Shown here one piece after another: positions 46,936 to 57,312 of a stretch of DNA of 64,000 nt. Made by a program: the position numbers and the translations under genes. The first letter of the stretch is position 1, and the number at the start of each line of letters is the position of its first letter. Source of the DNA: an uncultured Collinsella sp. (GTDB lineage: Bacteria > Actinomycetota > Coriobacteriia > Coriobacteriales > Coriobacteriaceae); contig CAAEDE010000004.1 in assembly GCA_900754525.1 (NCBI GenBank), positions 1-64,000 of the forward strand. Reading direction: 5' to 3'. A model generated the notes under the pieces. That model was not told where the DNA came from and searched no databases. It saw nothing but the letters and a program-made list of their open reading frames with translations.

Positions 46936-47439
46936 GTTAAATGCGAAAGTCAGTATACACGAGGAATCGCAAAGTGCAAACAGAAAAGTTGGCATTTTTT
47001 AAAACGCTTGGCCGCGCTTGGCGTTGCAGTGGGGTTTGAGGTGCCAAAAAACGGCTTCCGACCAGCGTGGTTGATCAACTCAATTGTTCAAAAGGGGTAT
47101 TCATAAGCGACTTGGCAGCAAATTTAAAAATCTTTGGGTGGTGCTGTGGACCACTGGTATGCATTTTGCAACCACAGCCTTGTGCCCGTTGACCTGCGGC
47201 TTGGCTCAGCTTGTCCCCGCGGCACCGTATCTTGTCCACAGATCCGTCAAGCTTTTGGACAGCATTTGGTTGGAATGCGCATGAAACGTCGTGCGAGTAT
47301 GGGCATATGTGGAGGTCATGAGGTTGTAGCTGCATATTCTTGCAGCCTAGGAGGTTGAAAGATATTATTACCAAGTCTTTTCCTGCTTCAGGCGCACCTT
47401 CACGACCTGAAGCCACATTTGCCCAGAGGAGGTGACAAT
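46936..47439. promoter_or_regulatory. Long leader region before the rpsF operon
   Basis: No convincing gene in 504 bases. It should hold the rpsF promoter. Close to the start codon, CTTCAGG/CCTGAAG (about 47388-47415) forms a hairpin with a 13-base CG/AC-rich loop and precedes GAGGAGGTG; ribosomal S6:S18 leaders in many bacteria carry a comparable hairpin, so a feedback site is possible. Around 47130-47230 the sequence is rich in short dyads, including a TTGTCCACA box near 47233. An unlisted small RNA cannot be excluded. Confidence 0.4.
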
Positions 47440-47733
47440 ATGAAGGCTTATGAACTGCTGTTCTTTGTTGACCCGTCGCTCGACCCCGAGACTCGTCTCG
47501 CTGTTATGAAGCGTATCGATACCACGATCGCTGAGGGCGCTGGCAAGGTCGACTCCGTTGACGAGTGGGGCAAGCGCAAGCTCGCCTACGAGATCAACGA
47601 CCTCACCGATGGTGACTACACCCTCATCAACTTCCACGCAGATCCTACCCAGATCGCCGAGCTTGATCGCGTCCTGCGCATCACCGACGCTGTGGTCCGC
47701 CACATGATCGTCCGTCGCGACGACCAGGAGTAA
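47440..47733 (+). CDS. rpsF: Ribosomal protein bS6
   Basis: A 97-residue small-subunit protein that pairs with bS18. Landmarks are the N-terminal MKAYELLFFVDPSLDPETR, WGKRKLAYEINDLTDGDY and the C-terminal VVRHMIVRRDD. GAGGAGGTG five bases before the ATG fixes the start. First gene of rpsF-ssb-rpsR-rplI. Confidence 0.96.
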   Translation: MKAYELLFFVDPSLDPETRLAVMKRIDTTIAEGAGKVDSVDEWGKRKLAYEINDLTDGDYTLINFHADPTQIAELDRVLRITDAVVRHMIVRRDDQE

Positions 47734-47781
47734 GACTGTCGTTTTGGACTGGGCTTGTGCCCCAAGAGGAAGTAGTGAGTT

Positions 47782-48234
47782 ATGAGCATCAATCGAGTGA
47801 ACATCACCGGTAACCTCACCCGCGATCCCGAGCTGCGCGCCACCGCCGGCGGAACCCAGGTTCTGTCCTTTGGCGTCGCCGTGAACGATCGTCGCCGCAA
47901 CGCGCAGACTGGCGAGTGGGAGGACTATCCCAACTTTGTCGACTGCACCATGTTCGGCACCCGCGCCGAGGCCGTGAGCCGTTTCCTGGCAAAGGGAAAC
48001 AAGGTCGCGATCGAGGGCAAGCTGCGCTACAGCTCTTGGGAGCGCGACGGTCAGCGCAGGAGCAAGCTTGAGGTCATCGTCGATGAGATCGAGTTTATGA
48101 GCTCCCGTGGTGGCCAGGGTGGCTACGATCAGGGCGGTTACGCCCCCGCAGCTCCCGCGCCCGCAGCACGTCCTGCCGCACCGGTGGCCACGCCGCCCGC
48201 GGTCGACGTCTACGATGAGGACATCCCGTTCTAA
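47782..48234 (+). CDS. ssb: Single-stranded DNA-binding protein
   Basis: A 150-residue SSB with one OB fold (residues 1-105): SINRVNITGNLTRDPELR, FGVAVNDRRRN, FVDCTMFGTRAEAV and GNKVAIEGKLRYSSWE. A Gly/Ala/Pro-rich linker leads to the conserved acidic tip DEDIPF that recruits partner proteins. It lies in the usual place between rpsF and rpsR. Confidence 0.96.
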   Translation: MSINRVNITGNLTRDPELRATAGGTQVLSFGVAVNDRRRNAQTGEWEDYPNFVDCTMFGTRAEAVSRFLAKGNKVAIEGKLRYSSWERDGQRRSKLEVIVDEIEFMSSRGGQGGYDQGGYAPAAPAPAARPAAPVATPPAVDVYDEDIPF

Positions 48235-48306
48235 GGGTTGTTCACCTATTTTTGAGTGAGAGGCGGCTTCGGTTCGCCGAAGTTGCCAAATGAAAGGTAT
48301 TTTGAC

Positions 48307-48573
48307 ATGGCTAATGATTTTTCTGCACGTCAGCCGCGTCGTAAGTACTGCCAGTTCTGCAAGGAGAACACTGAGTTCATCGACTATAAGGACACTCAGC
48401 TTCTCCGTAAGTACATGACCGACCGTGGCAAGATCAAGCCCCGTCGCGTCACTGGCGCTTGCACGCAGCATCAGCATGACATCGCCAACGCCATCAAGCG
48501 CGCCCGCGAGATGGCTCTCCTGCCGTACACCGTCCCCGTGGTTTCCTCTCGTGGCAACCGCGACCGCGGCTAA
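48307..48573 (+). CDS. rpsR: Ribosomal protein bS18
   Basis: An 88-residue small-subunit protein with [19 protein letters not shown], the [11 protein letters not shown] segment and the C-terminal [13 protein letters not shown]. The two close Cys residues are the zinc-binding form. AAAGG lies upstream of the ATG at a long spacing. Part of the rpsF operon. Confidence 0.95.
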   Translation: MANDFSARQPRRKYCQFCKENTEFIDYKDTQLLRKYMTDRGKIKPRRVTGACTQHQHDIANAIKRAREMALLPYTVPVVSSRGNRDRG

Positions 48574-48588
48574 GAAGGGAGACGCATC

Positions 48589-49128
48589 ATGAAGGTTATT
48601 CTTCTCGATGAGATTAAGGGCAAGGGCGGCGAGGGTGACGTCGTAGAGGTCGCTCAGGGTTACGCTGAGAACTTCCTGTTCCCCAAGAAGCTCGCTGTTG
48701 CCGCCACCAAGGGCAACCTCAAGCAGCTTGACGAGCGTCGCAACAACATCGCCAAGCGCGAGGCCGTCCGTCTGGCTACCGCCAATGAGACCAAGGCTGC
48801 CTTCGAGGGCAAGACGGTCACCGTTGACGTCAAGGTCGGCGACGAGGGCATCCTCTTTGGCTCCGTTACCGCCGCTATGATCGCTGACGCCATCAAGGCT
48901 CAGCTCGGTATGGACATCGACCGCAAGCGCGTCGAGCTCGGTAAGCCCATCAAGGTTGCCGGTGCCCACACCGTTGCCATCTCGCTGTACCGCGAGATCA
49001 AGGCCGAGGTTGTCGTTCTCGTTGGCGTTACCGCCGAGGAGCTCGCTGCCGAGGCTGAGGTCGAGGAGGCCGCTGAGGCCGCCGAGGCCGAGACCGCCGA
49101 GGTCGAGACTGAGGTTGCTGCCGAGTAG
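48589..49128 (+). CDS. rplI: Ribosomal protein bL9 with acidic tail
   Basis: A 179-residue large-subunit protein; the family is usually about 148. The N-terminal part is standard: MKVILLDEIKGKGGEGDVVE then FLFPKKLAVAAT. The middle helix and C-terminal domain (EGILFGSVTAAMIADAI) follow. The extra 30 residues are an Ala/Glu-rich tail (EEAAEAAEAETAEVETEVAA) of unknown role. Last gene of its operon, before a terminator. Confidence 0.95.
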   Translation: MKVILLDEIKGKGGEGDVVEVAQGYAENFLFPKKLAVAATKGNLKQLDERRNNIAKREAVRLATANETKAAFEGKTVTVDVKVGDEGILFGSVTAAMIADAIKAQLGMDIDRKRVELGKPIKVAGAHTVAISLYREIKAEVVVLVGVTAEELAAEAEVEEAAEAAEAETAEVETEVAAE

Positions 49129-49160
49129 CATTTGCTGCAACGCAACAATCTTGTTCTAAG

Positions 49161-49193
49161 AAGGGCGCTCTGGGAAACCGGGGCGCCCTTTTA
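49161..49193 (+). terminator. Terminator of rpsF-rplI
   Basis: AAGGGCGC.. / ..GCGCCCTT stem with a GAAA loop and TTTTATTTTT tail. Confidence 0.9.
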
Positions 49194-49353
49194 TTTTTAT
49201 GCGCTGAGTGAGTGTCACGGTGAGCGTTACGTCGAAGTCCTATATACAGGACCGTTCATCCGTTTGGTTCGGTGATGATTGGCGGCGCGCGGCGCGTTTT
49301 GGGACCGTGGCTGATACTATGGATGCTCGCAAGCGATATGAATGAGGATGCTC

Positions 49354-50745
49354 ATGGCATATGACGATAGGGAGACCGGGCTGACGGTTGAGGACCGCGG
49401 CTCAAAGTTGGGTCTTCCCCAAAACCAAGATGCAGAGGCCAACGTACTGGCCGCTATGCTGCTATCGCCCGAGGTGGTCGAGGAGGCCCAGGTCGAGCTG
49501 CAGCCCGATGACTTCTACCGGCCCATTCATAAGACCATCTATACCGCGATGGTCGATATGTACAACAGCCGCATTCCCATCGACTCCATCTCGCTGATCG
49601 ATTACCTGCGAAGCATCAACAAGCTCGATGCCGTGGGCGGCGAAGCGTACATTTTGGAGTTGATGGGTCAGACTCTGTCGCTCGTGAACTGGCAGCACCA
49701 TGCCGCCATCGTTCGCCGCGATTCGATGCTGCGTGAGCTGATCGGCGCCACCAACGAGATCAACGCGCTGGCATATAACGCCCCCACCGACACCAAAGAG
49801 GTTGTCGAACTGGCCGAGAGAAAGCTGCTCAAAGTTACGGCGCGCGAGGTCAAGTCGAGCTACAAGACGTTGACCGAGTTTATGGTCGAGGCCTATAACG
49901 AGGCCGAGGAAGTGTGCCAGGCCGGTGGTCAGGCGGCGGGCGTGCCCACCGGCTTTCCGTCACTCGACCGCATGCTCATGGGCTTCCGCGAGGGTCAGCT
50001 CATCATTATCGGCGCCCGCCCTGCTGTGGGTAAGACGTCGTTCGCCCTGAATCTGGCGCTCAACGCTGCCGCTGCCGGTTATACCGTCGGCTTCTTCTCG
50101 CTGGAGATGTCGGGCAAGGAAATTGCCCAGCGTCTGATTTGCGCCTACGCCATGATCTCGATCAGTGACTTCCGCATGGGCCGCATTAGCCCCGAGCAGT
50201 GGGCCAATATCAATGAGGCCACGCAGACCTTGTCCAAGCTCGATATTCTGATTGACGATACGCCCGGCACCACAGTGACCGAGATTCGCGCCAAGAGCCG
50301 CCGTATGCTCCATAACAAGGAGAAGGCAATCATCATCCTGGACTACCTGCAGCTGGTGAGTCCTCCGCCGGGACGCCGCTCCGAGAGCCGTACCGTCGAG
50401 GTTTCGGAGATGTCGCGTGGTCTGAAGATCATGGCCAAGGAGCTTAAGATCCCGCTCATCGCGCTGTCGCAGCTCTCGCGTCAGGTCGAATCCCGTACCG
50501 GCAAGCGTCCGCAGCTTTCCGACCTTCGTGAATCGGGCTCCATCGAGCAAGACGCCGATATCGTTATGTTCTTGGACCGCTCCGCCGACGAGGCCGAGGC
50601 CTCGCGCGACGATCGACCCGACGAGGGCGTTACGCGTATCGTCGTGGCCAAGAACCGTTCGGGCCCGATCGGTGACGTCGACCTGATGTTCCTGCCGGCA
50701 TCCACCAAGTTCTATGAGCTTGATGGGGCACATGCCGAGGAGTAG
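49354..50745 (+). CDS. dnaB: Replicative DNA helicase DnaB
   Basis: A 463-residue hexameric helicase of the replication fork. The N-terminal domain opens with LPQNQDAEANVLAAMLLSPE. The RecA-like core has GFPSLDRMLMGFREGQLIII, Walker A GARPAVGKTSFALNLALN, Walker B AIIILDYLQLV, and SRQVESRTGKRPQLSDLRE. A further ATG four codons upstream is possible, but GAGG sits six bases before the chosen one. No intein. Confidence 0.96.
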   Translation: MAYDDRETGLTVEDRGSKLGLPQNQDAEANVLAAMLLSPEVVEEAQVELQPDDFYRPIHKTIYTAMVDMYNSRIPIDSISLIDYLRSINKLDAVGGEAYILELMGQTLSLVNWQHHAAIVRRDSMLRELIGATNEINALAYNAPTDTKEVVELAERKLLKVTAREVKSSYKTLTEFMVEAYNEAEEVCQAGGQAAGVPTGFPSLDRMLMGFREGQLIIIGARPAVGKTSFALNLALNAAAAGYTVGFFSLEMSGKEIAQRLICAYAMISISDFRMGRISPEQWANINEATQTLSKLDILIDDTPGTTVTEIRAKSRRMLHNKEKAIIILDYLQLVSPPPGRRSESRTVEVSEMSRGLKIMAKELKIPLIALSQLSRQVESRTGKRPQLSDLRESGSIEQDADIVMFLDRSADEAEASRDDRPDEGVTRIVVAKNRSGPIGDVDLMFLPASTKFYELDGAHAEE

Positions 50746-50829
50746 GACAGGCGCCCGTTGCACGGGTATACTGGGAATGTTTTGTGCTTCTGCGTGCCGG
50801 CGTGGCGCGTAGACAGTCCATGAATGTAA

Positions 50830-52125
<1,296 letters not shown>

Positions 52126-52148
52126 TCGGGACTATTTGGTTATTGCGA

Positions 52149-52192
52149 TATACCCCTTTGCAGCCCGGACGGGCGGCCGAGGGGTATATTTG
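52149..52192 (+). terminator. Terminator of purA
   Basis: ATATACCCCT / AGGGGTATAT outer stem with inner CCC/GGG pairing, T-rich after. Confidence 0.8.
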
Positions 52193-52243
52193 CTTGCAAA
52201 GGGCTCGCGCGGAGCGGGCCGTTAATCCATAGAGGAGGCACCC

Positions 52244-53548
52244 TTGAAGGCGGACACTCAAACCATCGACATCCTGTTGTTGGGCAGCGGCGGCCGTGAG
52301 CATGCTTTGGCAGCCAAGCTCGCAGCATCACCGCGCGCCGGCAAGCTCTACATTGCGCCGGGTAACGGCGGCACCGCGAGCTGCGGCGAGAACGTTGTTC
52401 TCGACGACTGCAATCCTGCGGCCGTGGCGGCGTTTGCCCAGAGCCACGGATGCGGACTCGTGGTAATTGGCCCCGAGGCTCCGCTCGTGGCGGGCGTGGC
52501 CGACGCCGTGCGCGCGGCGGGTATTCCCTGCTTTGGCCCGGGTGCCGAGGGCGCCCAGATGGAGGGCTCCAAGCTGTTCTCCAAGCAGCTCATGGAGCGC
52601 GCCGGTATCCCGACGGCAGCCTACGGCTCGTTTACCGACGAGGCTTCGGCTCTCGCCTACGTGCGCGAGCAGGGCGCCCCGCTGGTCGTCAAGGCCGACG
52701 GCCTTGCCGCGGGCAAGGGCGTTATCGTGGCGACCGAACTTGAGCAGGCCGAGGAGGCCGTGCGCGAGTGCTTTGGCGGCACCTTTGGCGATGCCGGCAA
52801 CACCGTGGTTATCGAGGAGATGCTGACCGGTCCCGAGTGCTCGCTGCTGGCCTTTACCGACGGCAAGACCGTGCGCCCCATGGCCACCTCGCAGGACCAC
52901 AAGCGCGCGCTCGAGGGCGACAAGGGCCCCAACACCGGCGGCATGGGCGTTTACAGCCCGGTGCCCATCGTGACTGACGAGGAGCACGCCACCATGGTGA
53001 AGGTCATGGAGCAGACCGTTGCCGAGCTTGCTGCCGAGGGCATCGACTACCGCGGCTGCCTGTATGGCGGCTTTATGCTCACTCCCGCCGGCCCCAAGGT
53101 GCTGGAGTTTAACGCCCGCTTTGGTGATCCCGAGACTCAGGTCGTGCTCCCGCGCCTTAAGAACGACCTGGTCGAGGTCATGCTGGCTTGTGCCAACTGC
53201 GAGCTCGATCAGATTGAGCTCGACTGGCGCGACGAGTGGGCCGTGGCCGTTGTCCTGACGAGCGCGGGCTATCCCGGCAGCTACGAGAAGGGCAAGGTCA
53301 TCACCGGTATTGAGGATGCCGAGGCCATGGAGAACGTGACCGTGTACCACGCGGGCACTGCCGTGGTGGACGGCCAGCTCGTGACCAATGGTGGCCGCGT
53401 GCTTGCCGTGACCGCTCTGGGCGACACGTTCGAGAACGCTCGCAACCTTGCCTACGAGGCCTGCGAGAAGATTGATTTTGAGGGCAAGACCCTGCGTCAC
53501 GACATCGGCCTGCGCGCGCTGCGCGGCCGCGATGCCTGGGATGCCTAA
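52244..53548 (+). CDS. purD: Phosphoribosylamine--glycine ligase PurD
   Basis: A 434-residue ATP-grasp enzyme that makes GAR, the second step of de novo purine synthesis. Motifs are [88 protein letters not shown] and [12 protein letters not shown]. The start is a TTG with GAGGAGG five bases upstream. It is not fused to other pur domains. Confidence 0.97.
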   Translation: MKADTQTIDILLLGSGGREHALAAKLAASPRAGKLYIAPGNGGTASCGENVVLDDCNPAAVAAFAQSHGCGLVVIGPEAPLVAGVADAVRAAGIPCFGPGAEGAQMEGSKLFSKQLMERAGIPTAAYGSFTDEASALAYVREQGAPLVVKADGLAAGKGVIVATELEQAEEAVRECFGGTFGDAGNTVVIEEMLTGPECSLLAFTDGKTVRPMATSQDHKRALEGDKGPNTGGMGVYSPVPIVTDEEHATMVKVMEQTVAELAAEGIDYRGCLYGGFMLTPAGPKVLEFNARFGDPETQVVLPRLKNDLVEVMLACANCELDQIELDWRDEWAVAVVLTSAGYPGSYEKGKVITGIEDAEAMENVTVYHAGTAVVDGQLVTNGGRVLAVTALGDTFENARNLAYEACEKIDFEGKTLRHDIGLRALRGRDAWDA

Positions 53549-53569
53549 AATCCGAGAGGAATGAGACGG

Positions 53570-54265
53570 ATGGACGAGAAGAACGAAGAGCTCGTGGACG
53601 CGCAGATCGTCGAAGAGGACAGCCGCATGTATGGGCACGCCGAGGGCGAGCCTGGCGGCGAGGTCGCTGACGAGCCGGCGCTGGTGCTGGGCGACGACGA
53701 CCCGCACGATGCCGAGCTGCACGAGAAGATTCTTTCGGAGGAGTGCGCCTGGAAGGGCAAGATCCTCGACGTCCACCGTCTTGAGGTCGAGCTGCCCAAC
53801 GGTCACCGCAGCGCCCGCGATATCGTTCGCCATCCGGGTGCGGCGGCCGTTGTGGCACTGACCGAGAGCGGCAAGATCGTACTGGTGCGTCAGTACCGCA
53901 CCGCCATCGACCGCGTGACGGTCGAGATTCCCGCCGGCAAGCTCGATCCAGGCGAGGATCCGCTCGATTGCGCTAAGCGCGAGCTGCACGAGGAGACGGG
54001 CTTTAGGGCCGGTCGCATTCGCTTTTTGACGTCGATTGTCACGTCTTGCGGTTTTTGCGATGAGATCATCCACATCTACTTGGCTACCAAGCTCGAGTTT
54101 GATGCGCCCAACCCCGATGATGACGAGTTTGTCAACGTGGACCTGGTGCCACTGCACGAGCTGATCGACGCCGTACTCGACGGCAAGATCGAGGATGCCA
54201 AGACTGTCGTGGGCGCCTTAGCTTGCGACAGCATCGCGCACCGCTTGAGTGGAACTGATCTTTAA
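53570..54265 (+). CDS. Nudix hydrolase, ADP-ribose pyrophosphatase type
   Basis: A 231-residue protein with an acidic, probably disordered N-terminal extension of about 60 residues and a Nudix domain. The full Nudix box is present: GKLDPGEDPLDCAKRELHEE followed by TGF, with the catalytic Glu pair. The fold context (LVRQYRTAIDRVTVEIPAG before it) is typical of ADP-ribose pyrophosphatases, which split ADP-ribose to AMP and ribose-5-phosphate. The second ATG is chosen because GAGAGG overlaps the first. It is 21 bases after purD and probably co-transcribed with it. Confidence 0.9.
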   Translation: MDEKNEELVDAQIVEEDSRMYGHAEGEPGGEVADEPALVLGDDDPHDAELHEKILSEECAWKGKILDVHRLEVELPNGHRSARDIVRHPGAAAVVALTESGKIVLVRQYRTAIDRVTVEIPAGKLDPGEDPLDCAKRELHEETGFRAGRIRFLTSIVTSCGFCDEIIHIYLATKLEFDAPNPDDDEFVNVDLVPLHELIDAVLDGKIEDAKTVVGALACDSIAHRLSGTDL

Positions 54266-54276
54266 AAGCGAGGGCG

Positions 54277-54318
54277 ACCCTGGGACAAACACCACTGATT
54301 ATTTTGTCCCAGGGTTTT
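54277..54318 (+). terminator. Terminator of purD-nudix
   Basis: ACCCTGGGACAAA / TTTGTCCCAGGGT stem followed by TTTACGTTGTTGTTTT. Confidence 0.9.
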
Positions 54319-54346
54319 ACGTTGTTGTTTTATCTCCGAGGACTGC

Positions 54347-56119
54347 ATGTTTAGAAGATTCTTGTCTTATTACAAGCCCCAGATGGGGCTTTTTGTTGCT
54401 GATACTGTTTGTGCTCTGGTGCTTGCCGCCATTGACCTGGCGTTCCCCATTATTCTGCGCAATTTGACCGGTGGGCTGTTTACTCAGGGTCAGGCTGCCA
54501 TTATGCAGGCGCTCGGCATGATCGCGGTGGGCTTGGTGTTGATGTATGCCGTCCGCTGCGCCTGCCGCTACTTTGTGAGCTATTGGGGTCACGTGATGGG
54601 CGCGCGCATGGAGTCCAAGATGCGCGAGGACCTGTTCGACCAGTATGAGCGCTTTAGCTTTGCGTACTTCGACCGCAACAGCTCGGGCGACATGATGAGC
54701 CGCGTGGTCAACGACCTGTTCGATATCTGCGAGGCGGCGCACCACGTGCCCGAGTGGATCATCATCTGCGGCATCGAGATTATCGGCTCGTTTGTGATTC
54801 TCTTTACCATCGCCCCGGTGCTGGCGCTCGCCATGGCCGTGGTGACGGCGGCGTTTGCGGTCATCATGTTTTGGCAGAACATGCGCATGCGCGAGGTCTT
54901 TAGCGACAACCGCAAAAAGATCAGTGGCATCAATGCGCAGCTGCAGGATTCGCTGGCGGGCATGCGCGTGGTCAAGAGCTTTGCCAATGAGGAGACCGAA
55001 CGCTTCAAGTTCCGCGCCTCCAACAATCGCTATCTTTCGTCCAAGGAGAACATGTATCACGCCATGGGCGTCTATACCGCGACGTATGGCCTGCTCTCGG
55101 GTGTGCTGTACGTAATCGTGGTGCTGCTGGGCGGTTGGCTGGTTGCCCAAGGCCAGCTGCAGGCGGTCGATATGGCGACCTTTGCACTCTATATTTCGCT
55201 GTTCTGCACGCCGCTCGAGACACTCGTCAATTCGGCCGAAACGTATCAGAAGGCTATCGCCGGCTTTAAGCGTATGGACGAGGTGCTCTCGACCGCGCCG
55301 GATATCCAGGACAAGCCGGGCGCCACGGATCTGCAGGTGACTGCCGGCGCCGTGGAGTATCACGACGTGTGCTTTAACTACGAGGATGTTGAGCTGGGCG
55401 AGGGCGATGCCGACGAGCGTCCCGTTATCGACCATATGGACCTGTCCATCAAGCCCGGGCAGACCATCGCTTTGGTTGGCCCTTCGGGCGGTGGCAAGTC
55501 CACGACCTGTTCGCTGCTGCCGCGCTTTTATGACGTGGCTGCCGGATCCATTAGCATCGACGGCCAAGACGTGCGCGATGTGACGCAGCAGAGCCTGCGC
55601 CGTGCCATCGGCCTGGTGCAGCAGGATGTCTATCTGTTTGACGGTACGATTGGCGAGAACATCGCCTACGGCAAGCCGGGCGCTACAGCGGAAGAGATCG
55701 CCGAGGCCGCCCGTCGCGCCAACATCGATTCCTTTATCGAGTCGCTTCCACAGGGCTATGGCACGGTCGTGGGCGAGCGCGGCAGCCGTCTTTCGGGCGG
55801 ACAGAAGCAGCGTGTTGCCATCGCGCGCGTGTTTCTCAAGAACCCCAAGATTCTGATCTTGGACGAGGCGACGAGTGCTTTGGATAACGAGAGCGAGGAG
55901 GCGGTCCAGGAGTCGCTCGAAGAGCTGGCACGCGGCCGTACCACAATCATCATCGCCCACCGCCTTTCGACCATTAAGCATGCTGACGAGATTGCGACCG
56001 TTGAGCATGGTCGCGTTGTGGAACGTGGCACGCATGAACAGCTTCTCGCCCGTGGCGGCACCTATGCCCGTTACTATCGAATGCAGTTCGAAGGTGCGCG
56101 TGCGCACGAGCTCGACTGA
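54347..56119 (+). CDS. ABC transporter, fused membrane and ATPase domains
   Basis: A 590-residue half-transporter of the exporter (MsbA/LmrA-like) type. The first half has six membrane segments (roughly residues 15-310), ending near ALYISLFCTPLETLV. The ATPase half has Walker A GPSGGGKSTTCSLLPRF, Q-loop LVQQDVYLFD, signature RLSGGQKQRVAIAR, Walker B ILILDEATSALD and switch His AHRLSTI. Such proteins work as homodimers or heterodimers; the substrate is unknown. CGAGG five bases before the ATG supports the start. Confidence 0.95.
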   Translation: MFRRFLSYYKPQMGLFVADTVCALVLAAIDLAFPIILRNLTGGLFTQGQAAIMQALGMIAVGLVLMYAVRCACRYFVSYWGHVMGARMESKMREDLFDQYERFSFAYFDRNSSGDMMSRVVNDLFDICEAAHHVPEWIIICGIEIIGSFVILFTIAPVLALAMAVVTAAFAVIMFWQNMRMREVFSDNRKKISGINAQLQDSLAGMRVVKSFANEETERFKFRASNNRYLSSKENMYHAMGVYTATYGLLSGVLYVIVVLLGGWLVAQGQLQAVDMATFALYISLFCTPLETLVNSAETYQKAIAGFKRMDEVLSTAPDIQDKPGATDLQVTAGAVEYHDVCFNYEDVELGEGDADERPVIDHMDLSIKPGQTIALVGPSGGGKSTTCSLLPRFYDVAAGSISIDGQDVRDVTQQSLRRAIGLVQQDVYLFDGTIGENIAYGKPGATAEEIAEAARRANIDSFIESLPQGYGTVVGERGSRLSGGQKQRVAIARVFLKNPKILILDEATSALDNESEEAVQESLEELARGRTTIIIAHRLSTIKHADEIATVEHGRVVERGTHEQLLARGGTYARYYRMQFEGARAHELD

Positions 56120-56138
56120 TTGATATGACAGGAAGTTT

Positions 56139-57104
56139 ATGGCTGACAAGAACCCTTTGACTCCGGAAGAAGTGACGGAGTTATTCTCCGAAATCGATGC
56201 ATCCGGTGTCTTGGATCCCACGCTTGCCAAAAAGCGAACCGAGCGCATGCGTGAGAAGGAGGCTGCGGCCAAGCGCGGTGACAAAGCTGCGCTAGCGCAG
56301 CTGCGCAGCGAGGACCGCGCGAGCCAGGCAAAACATATCGACCCGCTGTCCGAGGACGATCCTTCGGGCTCGCAGGTGAGCCATACCATTACGAAGACCG
56401 CGATGGCCGTGGTCATTGGTATTTTGGTGCTGATCGTGGGCATGCAGATCGGCTACGGCGTGATGCGTCGTCTGAACACCGCGAACCTCTCCGAGAGCGT
56501 TTCGGTCGATACCGTTTCGACGGCGCTGAAGGGCGGCCTTGAGTGGGGCAACGGGTTTACGCAGTTCCCGCTCGACTTTACCGTCGATGAAGCCGATGAG
56601 CGTACGGGCACGGTCGAGGTGACGGTGTTGGACACATCGTCTGCCAACGAGCTCGAGCTGCTGTCCAACGGGCAGATCCAGGCCGCGGCGCTTGCGACCA
56701 ACGCGCTGCTCAACGATAAGATCGACCGCGTGGTGTATAACGTTCACGCCTATATCGACGAGGATAGCAACATTCAGCACGATTCCTTCTTTGGCATGTT
56801 CCCCGCGCGGGGCCACCAGAGCGCCATTTTGACGTTCGTGTGGACCAAGAGCTCATCCAACGCCACGAGTATCGACTGGAAGATGCGCATCGTGAGTATG
56901 GATGACACCATCGCCGAGCGCATTCAGAAGCAGGTGAACTCGGTGTCGTCGTTGATTGAGGACCCGGTGGTTAGCCAGACCAAGATTGACGAGGAAAAGG
57001 CCGAACGTGACCTGGAGCATCGTCTGCATGGCCGCGAGATTTTCCGCGGTGGCAAGCCCGATCGCTCACCGTCCGATCTGCTGGAACAGGACAAGAAAAA
57101 GTAA
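56139..57104 (+). CDS. Single-pass membrane protein of unknown function
   Basis: A 321-residue protein. Residues 1-85 are cytosolic and charged. A transmembrane helix follows at about 92-110 (AVVIGILVLIVGMQIGYGVM). The external part (about 115-300) has mixed strand/helix pattern, and the C-terminus is basic. I do not recognise the family. It starts 19 bases after the ABC gene and is followed by a strong terminator, so the two form an operon and may act together. Confidence 0.7.
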   Translation: MADKNPLTPEEVTELFSEIDASGVLDPTLAKKRTERMREKEAAAKRGDKAALAQLRSEDRASQAKHIDPLSEDDPSGSQVSHTITKTAMAVVIGILVLIVGMQIGYGVMRRLNTANLSESVSVDTVSTALKGGLEWGNGFTQFPLDFTVDEADERTGTVEVTVLDTSSANELELLSNGQIQAAALATNALLNDKIDRVVYNVHAYIDEDSNIQHDSFFGMFPARGHQSAILTFVWTKSSSNATSIDWKMRIVSMDDTIAERIQKQVNSVSSLIEDPVVSQTKIDEEKAERDLEHRLHGREIFRGGKPDRSPSDLLEQDKKK

Positions 57105-57110
57105 GAGGCC

Positions 57111-57151
57111 ATCATCCCGCGTGAGCCACAAGCCCACGCGGGATGATTTTT
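57111..57151 (+). terminator. Terminator of the ABC operon
   Basis: ATCATCCCGCGTG / CACGCGGGATGAT stem with a loop near AGCCACAAGC and a TTTTTC tail. Confidence 0.9.
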
Positions 57152-57275
57152 CTGGGACGGGGATTAAAAAATCATTATGCATAGAAAGTCATAATTATCA
57201 TTTCGTAAACATTTCGATGAAATTAACGCCATGAGGCATGCTTGCGGTTACAATACCGCGAGGCCTAACTACACA

Positions 57276-57308
57276 CCTTTAAGCCGGTCCTGTGAGACCG
57301 GGAAGGAG
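57276..57308 (+). promoter_or_regulatory. PyrR-binding leader of carAB
   Basis: The upper stem is CCGGTC/GACCGG with the conserved CTGTGA loop, the core of the PyrR anti-antiterminator. A lower stem pairs CCUU (57276-57279) with AAGG (57303-57306), which is part of the carA ribosome-binding site GGAAGGAG. This is the actinobacterial arrangement in which PyrR plus UMP represses translation. No terminator follows the motif, consistent with that mode. Confidence 0.85.
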
Positions 57309-57312
57309 AATT

